Positions 34,571-43,369 of a stretch of DNA of 64,000 bases are shown here, piece after piece. The DNA is from Microbacteriaceae bacterium (GTDB lineage: Bacteria; Actinomycetota; Actinomycetes; Actinomycetales; Microbacteriaceae). The stretch's first letter is position 1. Each line of letters starts with the position of its first letter. The notes below the pieces were generated by a model. The model was given only the letters and a program-made list of their open reading frames with translations. It was not told the origin of the DNA and searched no databases. The position numbers were made by a program, and so were the translations under genes. The DNA lies in NCBI GenBank assembly GCA_025463545.1, contig JAODAR010000011.1, positions 62,001 to 126,000 on the forward strand, given 5' to 3'.

Positions 34571-36463
34571 TTACCGGCTTGGATTCACGACCAGGGCGGT
34601 TCCGCCGCCTCGGCGCACCGGTTCAGCCGCCGCGATGAGGTTCCCGGACGCATCCACTTCGATGGCCGCCGCTGCCCCGATCTCGGGAGCGGCAGTCGGC
34701 GTGCCGACCAGTGGATCCAGTTGCTGGCCGAATGGGGCGAGGAGGCCGGCGTACGCCGTGACGAACTCGGGCTCAGCCGGTGTCGTGGCTGTGTTCCGTT
34801 GCGACGCCCGGGGGGCGGCGACGGCCTCCGGGAGCGTCATGCCGAGGTCGATCCGGTTGACCAGGATCTGTGTCACGGTCGTGATGATCGTGGCGCCTCC
34901 CGGCGACCCGACCACGAAGCGGACCTTGCCATTGTCAAGCACGATCGTTGGCGACATCGACGACCGTGGACGCTTGCCGGGCTCAATCCGGTTCGGGTCG
35001 GCAGGGTCGTAGACGGCGCTGAAGTCGGTGAGTTCGTTGTTGAGCAGGAAGCCCCGGCCCGGCACTGTCATGCCTGAGCCGCCGGTTTGCTCGATGGTGA
35101 GGGTGTAGGCGACGGCGTTGCCCCACTTGTCGACGACCGAGAGGTGGGTGGTCGACACGTTTTCGGTGTCGCTTCGGTCGGAACTGGGTGCGGGTGCGCA
35201 GCCCGATCCGTCGAGGGCGCCGGGTGCGACCGGACGAACGGATGCCGCCAACGGGTCGATCGTGCAGGCGCGGGAGTCCGCGAATTCCTGGCTGAGCAGA
35301 GTTTCGGTCGGCACGTCGACGAACGCCGGGTCACCCACGTACGCTGCGCGGTCAGCGAATGCCCGGGCGGTGGCCTCGAGATAGAGGTGCAGACTTTGCC
35401 CCAGCTTGTCGCCCGCTCCCAGCTCGAAGTTCTCGAGGATGTTGAGCGACTCACCGACCGTTGTGCCGCCGGAGGATGACGGTGCCATGCCGTACACGTC
35501 GAGACCCCGGTAGGACACGTGAGTAGGATCACGGTCGATGATCGTGTACGCCGCGAGGTCATCCGTCGTCATCGACCCGGCAGGAGCGGGCAGCATGGAG
35601 TTCGGGTCCTTACGCGGGTGCTGGACGACGTCGGCGATCTCACTGGCCAAGCGGCCCTCATAGAACACCTTCGGTCCCTTGAGCGCGATGAGCGCAAGGG
35701 TCTTGGCCAGGTCGGGATTACGGAATCTGGTTCCGACCTTGGGGGCGTCGCCACCGGGCAGAAACAGCTTCGCCGTGTCGGGGAACGCCGCGAACCGCGC
35801 CTGGTTGTCGAGGGTCTGGTTGCGGAACGTCTCATCGACGGGGAATCCCCTCGCTGCCAGGTAGATCGACGGCGCGAGCATCAGGGCAAGCGGCTTTGTG
35901 CCGAAACGGTCGAGAGCCGACTGCCAGGTGGCGAGCGTTCCTGGCACGCCGACCGATACCCCGGACGAGACGAGGTGCGGTGTGAACGGGTACGGCTGCC
36001 CCGTGGCCGGGTCGATGAAGGCATCCGGCGTGATGCCGGCCGGCGCGGTTTCTCGTCCGTCGATCGTGCTCACCGTGCCGCTCTTCGCGTCGTAGTAGAC
36101 GAAGTACCCGCCTCCGCCGATGCCAGCGCTGTACGGCTCGGTCACGCCGAGCGCAGACGCCGTGGCGACGGCCGCATCAGCGGCATTTCCACCGTGCCGC
36201 AACACCTCAATGCCGACCCTGCTGGCGGAAGGGTCAACCGAGGACACCGCGCCACCTGACCCGTACGACGTTGACTGGCCGGCGCCGGCTGGAGGCGCTG
36301 TGCTGGCTGGAATGGCCGTGCCGGCTGAAACGGCCGTGCCTGCTGGGACACCAGTCGAAATGACACCGGCCGACGCCGGTGCGCCAGCGACCACCGCTGA
36401 CACCAGAACGCCGGCTGCCAGGCCGATCGCAACCCGACGATTCCGGAAAACGTGCGTGACCAT
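34571..36463 (-). CDS. ggt: Secreted gamma-glutamyltransferase
   Basis: GGT cleaves gamma-glutamyl bonds, probably of glutathione-like or polyglutamyl compounds outside the cell. With the ATG at 36463, preceded by GAGGAGAAG, it has 630 residues. A signal peptide (about 1-32) is followed by a Thr/Ala/Pro-rich repeat linker. The large subunit contains GGGYFVYYDAKSG. The autocleavage and nucleophile Thr is in STTHLSVVDKWGNAVAY, and the SSMSPTIVL oxyanion region follows. All key motifs are intact, so it should self-process into two subunits. It stands alone, next to a tRNA cluster. Confidence 0.95.
   Translation of the reverse strand: MVTHVFRNRRVAIGLAAGVLVSAVVAGAPASAGVISTGVPAGTAVSAGTAIPASTAPPAGAGQSTSYGSGGAVSSVDPSASRVGIEVLRHGGNAADAAVATASALGVTEPYSAGIGGGGYFVYYDAKSGTVSTIDGRETAPAGITPDAFIDPATGQPYPFTPHLVSSGVSVGVPGTLATWQSALDRFGTKPLALMLAPSIYLAARGFPVDETFRNQTLDNQARFAAFPDTAKLFLPGGDAPKVGTRFRNPDLAKTLALIALKGPKVFYEGRLASEIADVVQHPRKDPNSMLPAPAGSMTTDDLAAYTIIDRDPTHVSYRGLDVYGMAPSSSGGTTVGESLNILENFELGAGDKLGQSLHLYLEATARAFADRAAYVGDPAFVDVPTETLLSQEFADSRACTIDPLAASVRPVAPGALDGSGCAPAPSSDRSDTENVSTTHLSVVDKWGNAVAYTLTIEQTGGSGMTVPGRGFLLNNELTDFSAVYDPADPNRIEPGKRPRSSMSPTIVLDNGKVRFVVGSPGGATIITTVTQILVNRIDLGMTLPEAVAAPRASQRNTATTPAEPEFVTAYAGLLAPFGQQLDPLVGTPTAAPEIGAAAAIEVDASGNLIAAAEPVRRGGGTALVVNPSR
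36280..36370. repeat. Imperfect 18-bp repeats encoding the GGT linker
   Basis: About four degenerate units encode PAGTAV-SAGTAI-PASTAP-PAGAG just after the signal peptide. Confidence 0.6.
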
Positions 36464-36594
36464 GAGCTTCTCCTCAACGGATGTGCTGCCCCTGCGTGCG
36501 TACACAGTACTGCGGGACGTGCCGTCAGGCAATGACCATGGCGGCGCCGCTATTCGGCGTGCGAGCGCCCATAGAAGACAAGCCGTAGAAAAGG

Positions 36595-36621
36595 AAAAAC
36601 CCCCGGGGAGCCGGGGGTTTT
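36595..36621. terminator. Bidirectional intrinsic terminator
   Basis: CCCCCGG and CCGGGGG form a GC stem around GGAG, flanked by AAAAA on the left and TTTT on the right. It ends five bases from the last tRNA gene and would stop the minus-strand tRNA transcript; it also separates the tRNAs from ggt. Confidence 0.9.
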
Positions 36622-36626
36622 CGATG

Positions 36627-36698
36627 TGGGCGATACTGGGATCGAACCAGTGACCTCTTCCGTGTCAGGGAAGCGCGCTACCGCTGCGCCAATCGCCC
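36627..36698 (-). tRNA. tRNA-Val (GAC)
   Basis: A full cloverleaf is visible: acceptor GGGCGAT pairs with ATCGCCC, the anticodon loop is CTGACAC in stem CTTCC/GGAAG, and the T-arm has GGTTCGATCC. No CCA is encoded. It is the third gene of a three-tRNA minus-strand transcript. Confidence 0.95.
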
Positions 36699-36727
36699 GT
36701 TCCCGGTGAATTTCTTCTCCGGAATCG

Positions 36728-36798
36728 AGGTGGATACGGGATTCGAACCCGTGTATACGGCTTTGCAGGCCGCTGCCTCGCCTCTCGGCCAATCCACC
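36728..36798 (-). tRNA. tRNA-Cys (GCA)
   Basis: Acceptor GGTGGAT pairs with ATCCACC, the anticodon loop is CTGCAAA in stem CGGC/GCCG, and the T-arm contains GGTTCGAATCC. No CCA is encoded. Confidence 0.95.
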
Positions 36799-36860
36799 GT
36801 GTTTGGGTTCACCACCAAATGAAGAGAACCGCCCCTCTCGGGACGATTCCATTTCACTCG

Positions 36861-36932
36861 AGCGGATGACGAGATTCGAACTCGCGACCCTCACCTTGGC
36901 AAGGTGATGCGCTACCACTGCGCCACATCCGC
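36861..36932 (-). tRNA. tRNA-Gly (GCC)
   Basis: Acceptor GCGGATG pairs with CATCCGC, the anticodon loop is TTGCCAA in stem CACC/GGTG, and the T-arm contains AGTTCGAATCT. It is the first tRNA of the minus-strand cluster. Confidence 0.95.
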
Positions 36933-36961
36933 ATTGCCCGCATTTCTGCGTGCTAGGAGAC

Positions 36962-36989
36962 TCTACAACGAACGCGGCCGGATATTCAA
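36962..36989 (-). promoter_or_regulatory. Possible promoter of the Gly-Cys-Val tRNA cluster
   Basis: On the minus strand TTGAAT and TGTAGA are separated by 16 bp and lie about 30 bp before tRNA-Gly. Confidence 0.4.
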
Positions 36990-37048
36990 ACCGAGCGAAG
37001 GCCGGGCGTTTCGCTCCTGTCGATGTGCGAGCCCACCCCGCTCTGGTC

Positions 37049-37054
37049 TAGTAT
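37049..37054 (+). promoter_or_regulatory. Possible -10 of the tRNA-Val (CAC) gene
   Basis: TAGTAT lies 35 bp before the tRNA. The -35 is weak. Confidence 0.4.
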
Positions 37055-37089
37055 CGTGAGGCGCGGTTGAACTTGTTCACCGCAGTAAT

Positions 37090-37165
37090 GGGCGATTGGC
37101 GCAGTTGGTAGCGCGCTTCCTTCACACGGAAGAGGTCATCGGTTCGAGTCCGGTATCGCCCACCA
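37090..37165 (+). tRNA. tRNA-Val (CAC) with encoded CCA
   Basis: Acceptor GGGCGAT pairs with ATCGCCC, the anticodon loop is TTCACAC in stem CTTCC/GGAAG, and ACCA follows, so CCA is genomically encoded. It is a close paralogue of the nearby Val (GAC) gene but lies on the other strand. Confidence 0.95.
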
Positions 37166-37198
37166 CAAGAGGTCCACGTTGAACGTGTGACAATTCCC

Positions 37199-38083
37199 TC
37201 AGCCGACCAAAATCTGTTCGATCGCGTGCCGCCCAATGGCAGCCATCTCCGGATTGTCGTCAGAATGCGCAGTGAACACGGTGGCCAGTACCAGCGCCCA
37301 ACCGCGTGCACGAGCCAGTAGAGCTTGATCGGTCCGGTACGCCGAGGGCAGTCCGGACAGGAACACCTATCGGGCGGGTGCGTCGAAGGCGAGCCAGCCT
37401 ACGGCGAGGTCGGTGGCCGGGTCTCCGGCAGTCAGGTCACCGAAGTCGATCACGCCGGCCAGTCGACCGTGCAGCACGAGCAGGTTGCCAGGATGCAGGT
37501 CGCCGTGCAGCCATAGCGGCGGGCCAAACCAGGCACCCGTCTCGCGCAGCACCTGCCAGAGCCTGAGCAGTTCCTCGCTGCGCGGCACTGTGCCGCCCGC
37601 CAGGCGCGCCAGCACCACCTCGTCGCGAGTATGCAGAGGCACGCCGCGAACCGGGTTCTGCGGGGCGTCCGACGGCGCAGGGGCATGCAGGTCGCCCACG
37701 AACGCGGCAAGATCAGCGGCCAACCCGGAGCGCGACCCGATGAACGTTCCGGAGAGCTGTTCGCCGTCAATCCACGGGACGATTGACCACGGCCAGGGAT
37801 AAAAGTCAGTGGGCTGACCGCGGTGGAGCGGCGCTGGCACCGGAAACCGCACACGCTGGGCCACCAGCGCGAGCCAGCGATGTTCGTTCAACGCGCGTTG
37901 CACTGCGGCCTGCCGACGCGGTATCCGGACGGCGTACTCTGTGCCGATACGCACGACGACGTTGTCCCATCCCTGGGTGAGATGGTGAAACGGATGTCGC
38001 ACCAGGTCGGGGAATTGCGCGCCGACGAGCCGTTCGGCGAACTCGAGTGTGATCGGCAGTTCGGCAACGGGCATGTTCGCCAT
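37199..38083 (-). pseudogene. Aminoglycoside-phosphotransferase-like kinase interrupted by in-frame TAG
   Basis: The APH/choline-kinase fold starts at MANMPVAEL (ATG 38083, with GGGGAGAGGG upstream). It carries the catalytic loop LHGDLHPGNLL and the Mg-binding VIDFGDLTAGDPATDLA. A TAG at 37367-37369 stops it after 238 residues, in the middle of the conserved WLAFDAPAR region. Exactly in frame, 55 further codons follow to a TGA at 37199-37201, including LLARARGWALVLATVF and AAIGRHAIEQIL, the expected family C-terminus. The total (about 294 residues) equals a normal member. So it is either a recent nonsense pseudogene or a read-through or truncated product. Substrate unknown. Confidence 0.85.
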
Positions 38084-38400
38084 CAGCGCGGCCCTCTCCC
38101 CGCCGTATCGGCAGGAGCACACCCCGACACCGACGAACTCGGCGGCGCCGATGCGGCTCTGACTGGTGACGTGCACGGCCCGCGGCGATGCGCACTTCTC
38201 CGCGGCCACGATGAGAACCGGGCGGTCCATGGCCCCACCGTCATGTTCCTCGTACGGCGAGGCGGCGGGATGGTAGACACCTCGCACACTACGTCATGCA
38301 TCTATCCACAGGTATCCATCTCGGGAAGTTATGCACAGGTGCCGGTCAGCCGCCCTTTTTTGCCAGAGAAATGTCGGTGGTTCCCGGGATGATTTGACTC
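38084..38400. other. Gap between the kinase gene and HNH gene, with two DnaA-box-like sites
   Basis: I see no convincing gene in these 317 bp; an open extension of the kinase frame has no family likeness. Two sites resemble DnaA boxes: CTATCCACA (38302-38310) and TTATGCACA (38329-38337). The HNH promoter should lie near 38350-38390. Confidence 0.5.
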
Positions 38401-39645
38401 ATGAACAACGTACTGGAACGGCTCGGAGAGAAGGTCGACGCCGTCACTGCCCTTCACGCCAGACTGGCAACGGATGCGGCCAACCAGGCCGTGGCGATCG
38501 ATGAAGCACGGCTGATCTGTGAAGAGCTGCCCGGGGACGGAACTCTCGATCGCGAGCGGGTGGCCCGGCGGGTGTTGGTGACCGAACTCGCCTGCGCGCT
38601 GCGCCTGCCCGAACGCGCCATGGAAACCCTGATCGCGGTCAGCGCGGCACTCGTTCATGACTTCCCTGCAACCCTGACCGCGTTGCACGAGGGCCATATC
38701 AGCTACCGGAATGCCAGTATCATCGTCGACCAGGCCAACGGCCTCTCCCCCGAAAACCAAGCCGCGTTCGAGAGCGCCGTCCTCCCGGCCGCCGGCACCC
38801 TGACCTCTGCGAAGTTCACCCAGAAGGCCCGCCGTGTTCGGGAACGTCTCGACGCCGAGTTGATCACGGCCCGCCACGAGCGCAGCGTCGGCGACCGGGC
38901 CATCTTCTTCGAACCTGCTCACGACGGGATGGCCTGGCTCAGCCAGTACCTGCCCGCGGCCGACGCGGCCGCCATCTACCACAGGGTCACCGGCATCGCG
39001 ATGAGGCTGCAAGGGCCGACCGAACCACGCACTCTCACCCAGCTCCAAGCGGATACCTTCACCGACCTGGTCCTCGACGGAAACCCGAGTGCCGATGCCG
39101 CGGCATCCGCTACCGGTGACAAGCAGCAGCGCGGGATCAAACCCGACGTCTGCATCCTCGTGCCCGCGCTGACCCTCCTCGGCCGTAGCGACGAACCCGC
39201 CATCCTCGAGGGATACGGACCAATTGACATCGACACCGCCAAGAAGCTGGTCGGGCAGGCGACCAGCTTCATCCGCATCCTCACCCACCCCGAAACCGGG
39301 GCGTTCCTCTCCGTGGGACGAAAACGCTACAAAGCCCCGGCCGACCTCCGCACCGTCCTCCGGCTCCGCGACGAGACCTGCCGGGACCCCGGCTGCAACC
39401 GGGCCGCCGGGCACACCGACATCGACCACACCATCGCCTTCAACGAAAACGGCGCCTGCGGTGAAACCAGAATCGACAACCTCGCGAGCCTGTGCCCCAA
39501 ACACCATCGCGACAAGCACGAAACCGGCTGGAGAGTCACCCAGGATCCCGGCGGTACCCTGCACTGGATCTCGCCAACGGGCCACGGCTACGACACCGAG
39601 CCGGCCATCAGAATCGGGCCCACCTCCGAGGCAGCCCCGTTCTAA
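38401..39645 (+). CDS. DUF222 HNH endonuclease (13E12-type)
   Basis: The 414-residue protein has an N-terminal DUF222 helical region (about 1-240) and a C-terminal HNH nuclease. RDETCRDPGCNRAAGHTDIDH and DNLASLCPKHHRDKH supply the zinc cysteines and catalytic His. This family is multicopy in Actinobacteria and linked to repeat-rich or mobile loci. Its biological role is unsettled. A second, broken copy lies at the end of the window on the other strand. Confidence 0.93.
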   Translation: MNNVLERLGEKVDAVTALHARLATDAANQAVAIDEARLICEELPGDGTLDRERVARRVLVTELACALRLPERAMETLIAVSAALVHDFPATLTALHEGHISYRNASIIVDQANGLSPENQAAFESAVLPAAGTLTSAKFTQKARRVRERLDAELITARHERSVGDRAIFFEPAHDGMAWLSQYLPAADAAAIYHRVTGIAMRLQGPTEPRTLTQLQADTFTDLVLDGNPSADAAASATGDKQQRGIKPDVCILVPALTLLGRSDEPAILEGYGPIDIDTAKKLVGQATSFIRILTHPETGAFLSVGRKRYKAPADLRTVLRLRDETCRDPGCNRAAGHTDIDHTIAFNENGACGETRIDNLASLCPKHHRDKHETGWRVTQDPGGTLHWISPTGHGYDTEPAIRIGPTSEAAPF

Positions 39646-39696
39646 CCTCCCACTGCAGCAGGCCGTGGCCGCCAGGACCCGGGCGCAGACCCGGCA

Positions 39697-39790
39697 CAGC
39701 AGAAGGCGGTGGGTCGGCAGCGCAGAAGGCGGTGGGCCGGGAGTGCAGAAGGCGGTGCGCCGGCAGCGCAGAAGGCGGTGGGCCGGGAGG
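39697..39790. repeat. Four-copy 23-bp tandem repeat after the HNH gene
   Basis: The core AGAAGGCGGTGSGYCGG recurs at 39701, 39724, 39747 and 39770, an exact 23-bp period. The unit is not a multiple of three and is intergenic. Confidence 0.92.
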
Positions 39791-39820
39791 ATGTGATCAA
39801 CACATCCAACCGCCCACCGC
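39775..39820. terminator. Large hairpin between convergent HNH and amt genes
   Basis: GCGGTGGGC...GGATGTG pairs with CACATCC...GCCCACCGC around ATCAA, with small internal mismatches. The last 23-bp repeat copy forms the left arm, so the terminator appears to have been built from, or to have seeded, the repeat. Confidence 0.85.
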
Positions 39821-39839
39821 CCGTGCGGTGAACCGAGAA

Positions 39840-41060
39840 CTACACGCGATCCAGCGCGTAGCCTTCCTCGCCGTGCACGACCGTGTCGATTCCCGCGAGC
39901 TCGTCTTCGCTCTTGATGCGGAAGCCGATGGTCTTCTCGATCACGAATCCGAGCACGAACGCGACGACGAAGGAGTACACCATCACCGAGAAGGCCGCGA
40001 TCGCCTGCACGGCCAGCTGGCCGAGGTTTCCGCCGGTGAAGAGGCCGGTGTCGATGGCGAAGAAGCCGAGGTACAGGGTTCCGATCACACCACCGACGAG
40101 GTGGATGCCCACCACGTCGAGCGCGTCATCGAAGCCGAACTTGAACTTCAGTTCGATGGCCAGCGCACAGACCGCGCCGGCGATCACGCCGAGCAGGAGC
40201 GCCCAGCCAGGTTGGAGGTTGGCGCAGGCCGGCGTGATGGCCACCAGGCCGGCAACAGCGCCCGAAGCGGCACCCACGGAGGTGGCCTTGCCGTCCTTGA
40301 ACTTCTCGACGACCATCCAACCGATGATCGCAGCAGCGGTCGCGCCGAGGGTGTTGACCACGATCAGGCCGACGTTGGCCAGGCCGTTCAGCCATTCCGC
40401 CCCAGCGTTGAAGCCGAACCAGCCGAACCACAGGATCGCTGCGCCCATGAGAACCAGGGGCACGTTGTGCGGCTTGGTGATGCCCTTCTGGAAGCCGACC
40501 CGCTTGCCGAGCACGAGCGCCAGGGCGAGGGCTGCGGCGCCGGCGTTGATGTGCACCGCCGTGCCACCGGCGTAGTCGATCACGCTGGGCAGGCCCAGGG
40601 TGTCACCGAGACTCATGATCCAGCCGCCGCCCCAGACCCAGGCCGCGACCGGGAAGTAGACGAGGGTGGCCCAGATGCCGGCGAAGATCATCCAGGAACC
40701 GAACTTGGCCCGGTCCGCGATGGCACCCGAGATCAAGGCGACGGTGATGATCGCGAAGGTGGCACCGTAAGTCGCGCCGAGCAGGTCGGTGTTCGCGGTC
40801 GAGCCGGTGGCCAGGGCGCCCAGGCCGAAGTCGGCGAACGGGTTGCCGGCAAACTGCCAGGGGCTGTCCACCGCACTCATGCTGAAGCCGTACAGGATCC
40901 ACAGCACGCTGATCAGGCCGAGCGCGCCGAAGCTCATCATCATCATGCTGACGACGCTCTTGGCCTTGACCAGACCGCCATAGAAGAATGCGACGCCGGG
41001 GGTCATGAACAGCACGAGTGCTGTTGCTGTGATGCCCCAGGCAATGCTGCCAGTGTCCAT
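39840..41060 (-). CDS. amt: Ammonium transporter Amt
   Basis: Amt conducts ammonium across the membrane. The 406-residue protein has eleven predicted helices and opens with GITATALVLFMTPGVAFFYGGLVKA. The two pore histidines are visible in GGTAVHINAGAAAL and VVGIHLVGGVIG. No glnK or glnD follows, unlike the amtB-glnK operon of many actinobacteria. A GlnR-type site lies about 105 bp upstream. Confidence 0.97.
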   Translation of the reverse strand: MDTGSIAWGITATALVLFMTPGVAFFYGGLVKAKSVVSMMMMSFGALGLISVLWILYGFSMSAVDSPWQFAGNPFADFGLGALATGSTANTDLLGATYGATFAIITVALISGAIADRAKFGSWMIFAGIWATLVYFPVAAWVWGGGWIMSLGDTLGLPSVIDYAGGTAVHINAGAAALALALVLGKRVGFQKGITKPHNVPLVLMGAAILWFGWFGFNAGAEWLNGLANVGLIVVNTLGATAAAIIGWMVVEKFKDGKATSVGAASGAVAGLVAITPACANLQPGWALLLGVIAGAVCALAIELKFKFGFDDALDVVGIHLVGGVIGTLYLGFFAIDTGLFTGGNLGQLAVQAIAAFSVMVYSFVVAFVLGFVIEKTIGFRIKSEDELAGIDTVVHGEEGYALDRV

Positions 41061-41164
41061 TGGTTGTCCTCACGCCCGTCGAATTGTGGAAAGTACGCGG
41101 AAATCGGTGAGGAACGGATGTTCGCCCGCCGTTTCCGAGTACCCGCCCAGTTTCAGACGGGCAG

Positions 41165-41202
41165 GTTTCCACCTGTGGTGTCCCACGTTTCGGTGAGGTT
41201 AC
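41165..41202 (-). promoter_or_regulatory. GlnR-type nitrogen operator upstream of amt
   Basis: The minus strand reads GTAAC-n6-GAAAC-n6-CACCA-n6-GAAAC. Both a/b half-site pairs have the 22-bp repeat spacing of the actinobacterial GlnR consensus (gTnAC-n6-GaAAC, twice). The first pair is perfect; in the second only the GTnAC part is degenerate. Confidence 0.75.
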
Positions 41203-41252
41203 GGAGGATGCGGAAATATTAAGAACGCATTTCGCGCCTGGCCTCCACAGCT

Positions 41253-42305
41253 CTATTCAGCGTGCGGCGGCAACTCACCAGTGGTGAGGGCGATCATCCG
41301 CGACTGGGAGCGCTGATACTTCTTACGGTAGCCGCCGGCCATCATTTCGGCGTCGAACGCTTCGTTCAACGGCAGGCCGCTGGCGATGATCGGGATTTCC
41401 GCGTCGTAAACGCGGTCGATGAAAGCGACCAGGCGCAGCGCATCCGTTTGGTTGGTGAGCAGGAAGACGCCTTCGAGGGTGATCACGTCGATCCCCTCGA
41501 TCATCTTGATGTACTTCGACGGATGCACCGTGGCGAGGTGACGCATCAGCTTGCCGAATTCGTCGGCCGTGACCGCTTCCCCGCGCTCGAGCATCACGCC
41601 GATCATGTGGTGCAGCGCATCGGGGTCCACACTGACCGCGCTGCCGCTGGTGTCGCGACGGCGGTAGTCGAGCCCGTCGATGCGCACGGTTTCGAAGTTC
41701 GCGGACATGGCCTGGATTTCGCGGAGGAAGTCGGAGGCCGCGAACCGGCCCTCGCCCAGCGAGTTCGGCGGCGTATTCGAGGTGGCGGCAACCCTGGTTC
41801 CGGTGGCCACGAGCTCGCCCAGCAGCCGAGTCATCATCATGGTGTCGCCCGGGTCGTCCAGTTCGAACTCGTCGATGCAGATCAGCTTCGCTCCTCGTAG
41901 CTGCGCCACCGTGTCGGCGAACCCCAGGGCGCCGACCAGCGCGGTGTACTCGATGAACGTGCCGAAGTACTTGGGTCCCGGTGCGGCATGCCAGAGGGCG
42001 GCAAGCAGGTGCGTCTTACCCACGCCGAAACCACCGTCGAGGTAGATACCCGGCAGTTCGCTCTTCGGCTTGCGGTTGCGCGAGAAGAATCCGCCGGGCC
42101 GCTGGGCGCGCCACACCCCGGTGAACTGGTGCAGTCGCTCGACGGCCTCGGACTGGGACGGGAAGTTCATGTCGGGGCGGTACGACTCGAAGGAGGCATG
42201 TTCGAACTGCGGCGGCGGAACCAGCTCGGCGACGATCTCCGCCCCGGTGATGCTGGGTGAGCGATCGGCCAGGTGTTGCGGCTGGCGCTGAGCGGCTGAC
42301 GCCAT
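41253..42305 (-). CDS. zapE: ZapE/AFG1-type cell division ATPase
   Basis: The 350-residue AFG1-like ATPase has Walker A DGGFGVGKTHLLAALWHA and Walker B ICIDEFELDD, followed by RLLGELVATGTRVAATSNTPP. In E. coli ZapE destabilises FtsZ rings. It is divergent from the sulfurtransferase gene and its stop is 192 bp before amt starts. Confidence 0.92.
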   Translation of the reverse strand: MASAAQRQPQHLADRSPSITGAEIVAELVPPPQFEHASFESYRPDMNFPSQSEAVERLHQFTGVWRAQRPGGFFSRNRKPKSELPGIYLDGGFGVGKTHLLAALWHAAPGPKYFGTFIEYTALVGALGFADTVAQLRGAKLICIDEFELDDPGDTMMMTRLLGELVATGTRVAATSNTPPNSLGEGRFAASDFLREIQAMSANFETVRIDGLDYRRRDTSGSAVSVDPDALHHMIGVMLERGEAVTADEFGKLMRHLATVHPSKYIKMIEGIDVITLEGVFLLTNQTDALRLVAFIDRVYDAEIPIIASGLPLNEAFDAEMMAGGYRKKYQRSQSRMIALTTGELPPHAE

Positions 42306-42456
42306 ATCGAGTACCTGTTTTCTGTGTCGAAGAACGTCTGCTGCGGATGCGGACGCCGCCCGGATTGCGTAGATTCGAGGTGCGGGCCGGTGACCAGCCT
42401 AAACCGCGCCCCAACCCAACTTCGCGCCGCGAGGCTGCGCCACCAGGAGGTTTTCC

Positions 42457-43365
42457 ATGTCCGTTGAGCTTGATTCGGCACCGAAGTTCGCTGCGTACGC
42501 CCACCCGGAACGGCTGGTTTCCACCGATTGGCTGCAACAGCACCTGGGCACCCCCGGCCTCGTCGTCGTCGAATCCGACGAAGACGTGCTGGTCTATGAA
42601 ACCGGCCACATCCCGCGAGCCGTGAAGATCGACTGGCACACCGACCTCAACGACCCGCTGGAGCGCGACTTCATCGGTAGTGAGGCGTTCGCCGCCGTAT
42701 TGGGCTCAAAGGGCATCGCTCGCGACAGCACTGTCGTCATCTACGGGGATAAGAACAACTGGTGGGCTGCATACGCACTCTGGGTGTTCACCCTGTTCGG
42801 GCATGAAGACGTGCGCCTCCTCGATGGTGGCCGTGACAAGTGGATCGCCGAGAACCGTGAGCTGACAACGGATGCGCCGGTCGTCACCCCGACGGACTAC
42901 CCGGTGGTTACGCGGAACGACGCACCGATCCGCGCCTTCAAGGAAGACGTGCTCGCCCACTTCGGCAACCCCCTTATCGATGTGCGCTCGCCGGAGGAAT
43001 ACAGTGGCGAACGCACCAGCATGCCCGCATACCCGGAGGAGGGCGCGCTCCGCGGTGGCCACATCCCCTCGGCAGCGAATGTCCCCTGGGCCCGTGCCGC
43101 CGCGGGCGACGCGACCTTCAAGGACCGGGACGAGCTCGAGGCCATCTACAAGGGCGAGGCGGGCCTGGCCGACGGCGATCCGGTCATCGCCTACTGCCGC
43201 ATCGGCGAGCGGTCGAGCCACACCTGGTTCGTGCTCACCCACCTGCTCGGCTTCCAGAACGTGCGCAACTACGACGGATCGTGGGTGGAGTGGGGCAACG
43301 CGGTGCGGGTGCCGATCACGCACGGAACCGAGCCTGGTACCGCCCCTGAGCCGCGCCACGCATGA
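42457..43365 (+). CDS. sseA: Two-domain sulfurtransferase (thiosulfate / 3-mercaptopyruvate type)
   Basis: The enzyme transfers sulfane sulfur through a persulfide. The 302-residue protein has an inactive N-terminal and an active C-terminal rhodanese domain, with the active Cys247 in CRIGERS; the loop CRIGER is that of actinobacterial thiosulfate-type enzymes. AGGAGG precedes the ATG by six bases. A sufE gene follows almost directly, a pairing also found in mycobacteria. Confidence 0.93.
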   Translation: MSVELDSAPKFAAYAHPERLVSTDWLQQHLGTPGLVVVESDEDVLVYETGHIPRAVKIDWHTDLNDPLERDFIGSEAFAAVLGSKGIARDSTVVIYGDKNNWWAAYALWVFTLFGHEDVRLLDGGRDKWIAENRELTTDAPVVTPTDYPVVTRNDAPIRAFKEDVLAHFGNPLIDVRSPEEYSGERTSMPAYPEEGALRGGHIPSAANVPWARAAAGDATFKDRDELEAIYKGEAGLADGDPVIAYCRIGERSSHTWFVLTHLLGFQNVRNYDGSWVEWGNAVRVPITHGTEPGTAPEPRHA

Positions 43366-43369
43366 AAGA

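Noticed and set aside
38084..38287. Longer N-terminus for the APH-like gene
   Set aside because: The extra 68 residues have no likeness to the family, and a ribosome site fits the ATG at 38083.
39492..41222. Plus-strand 576-codon frame opposite amt
   Set aside because: Its His/Asp/Gly-rich sequence is the shadow of the membrane protein gene on the other strand.
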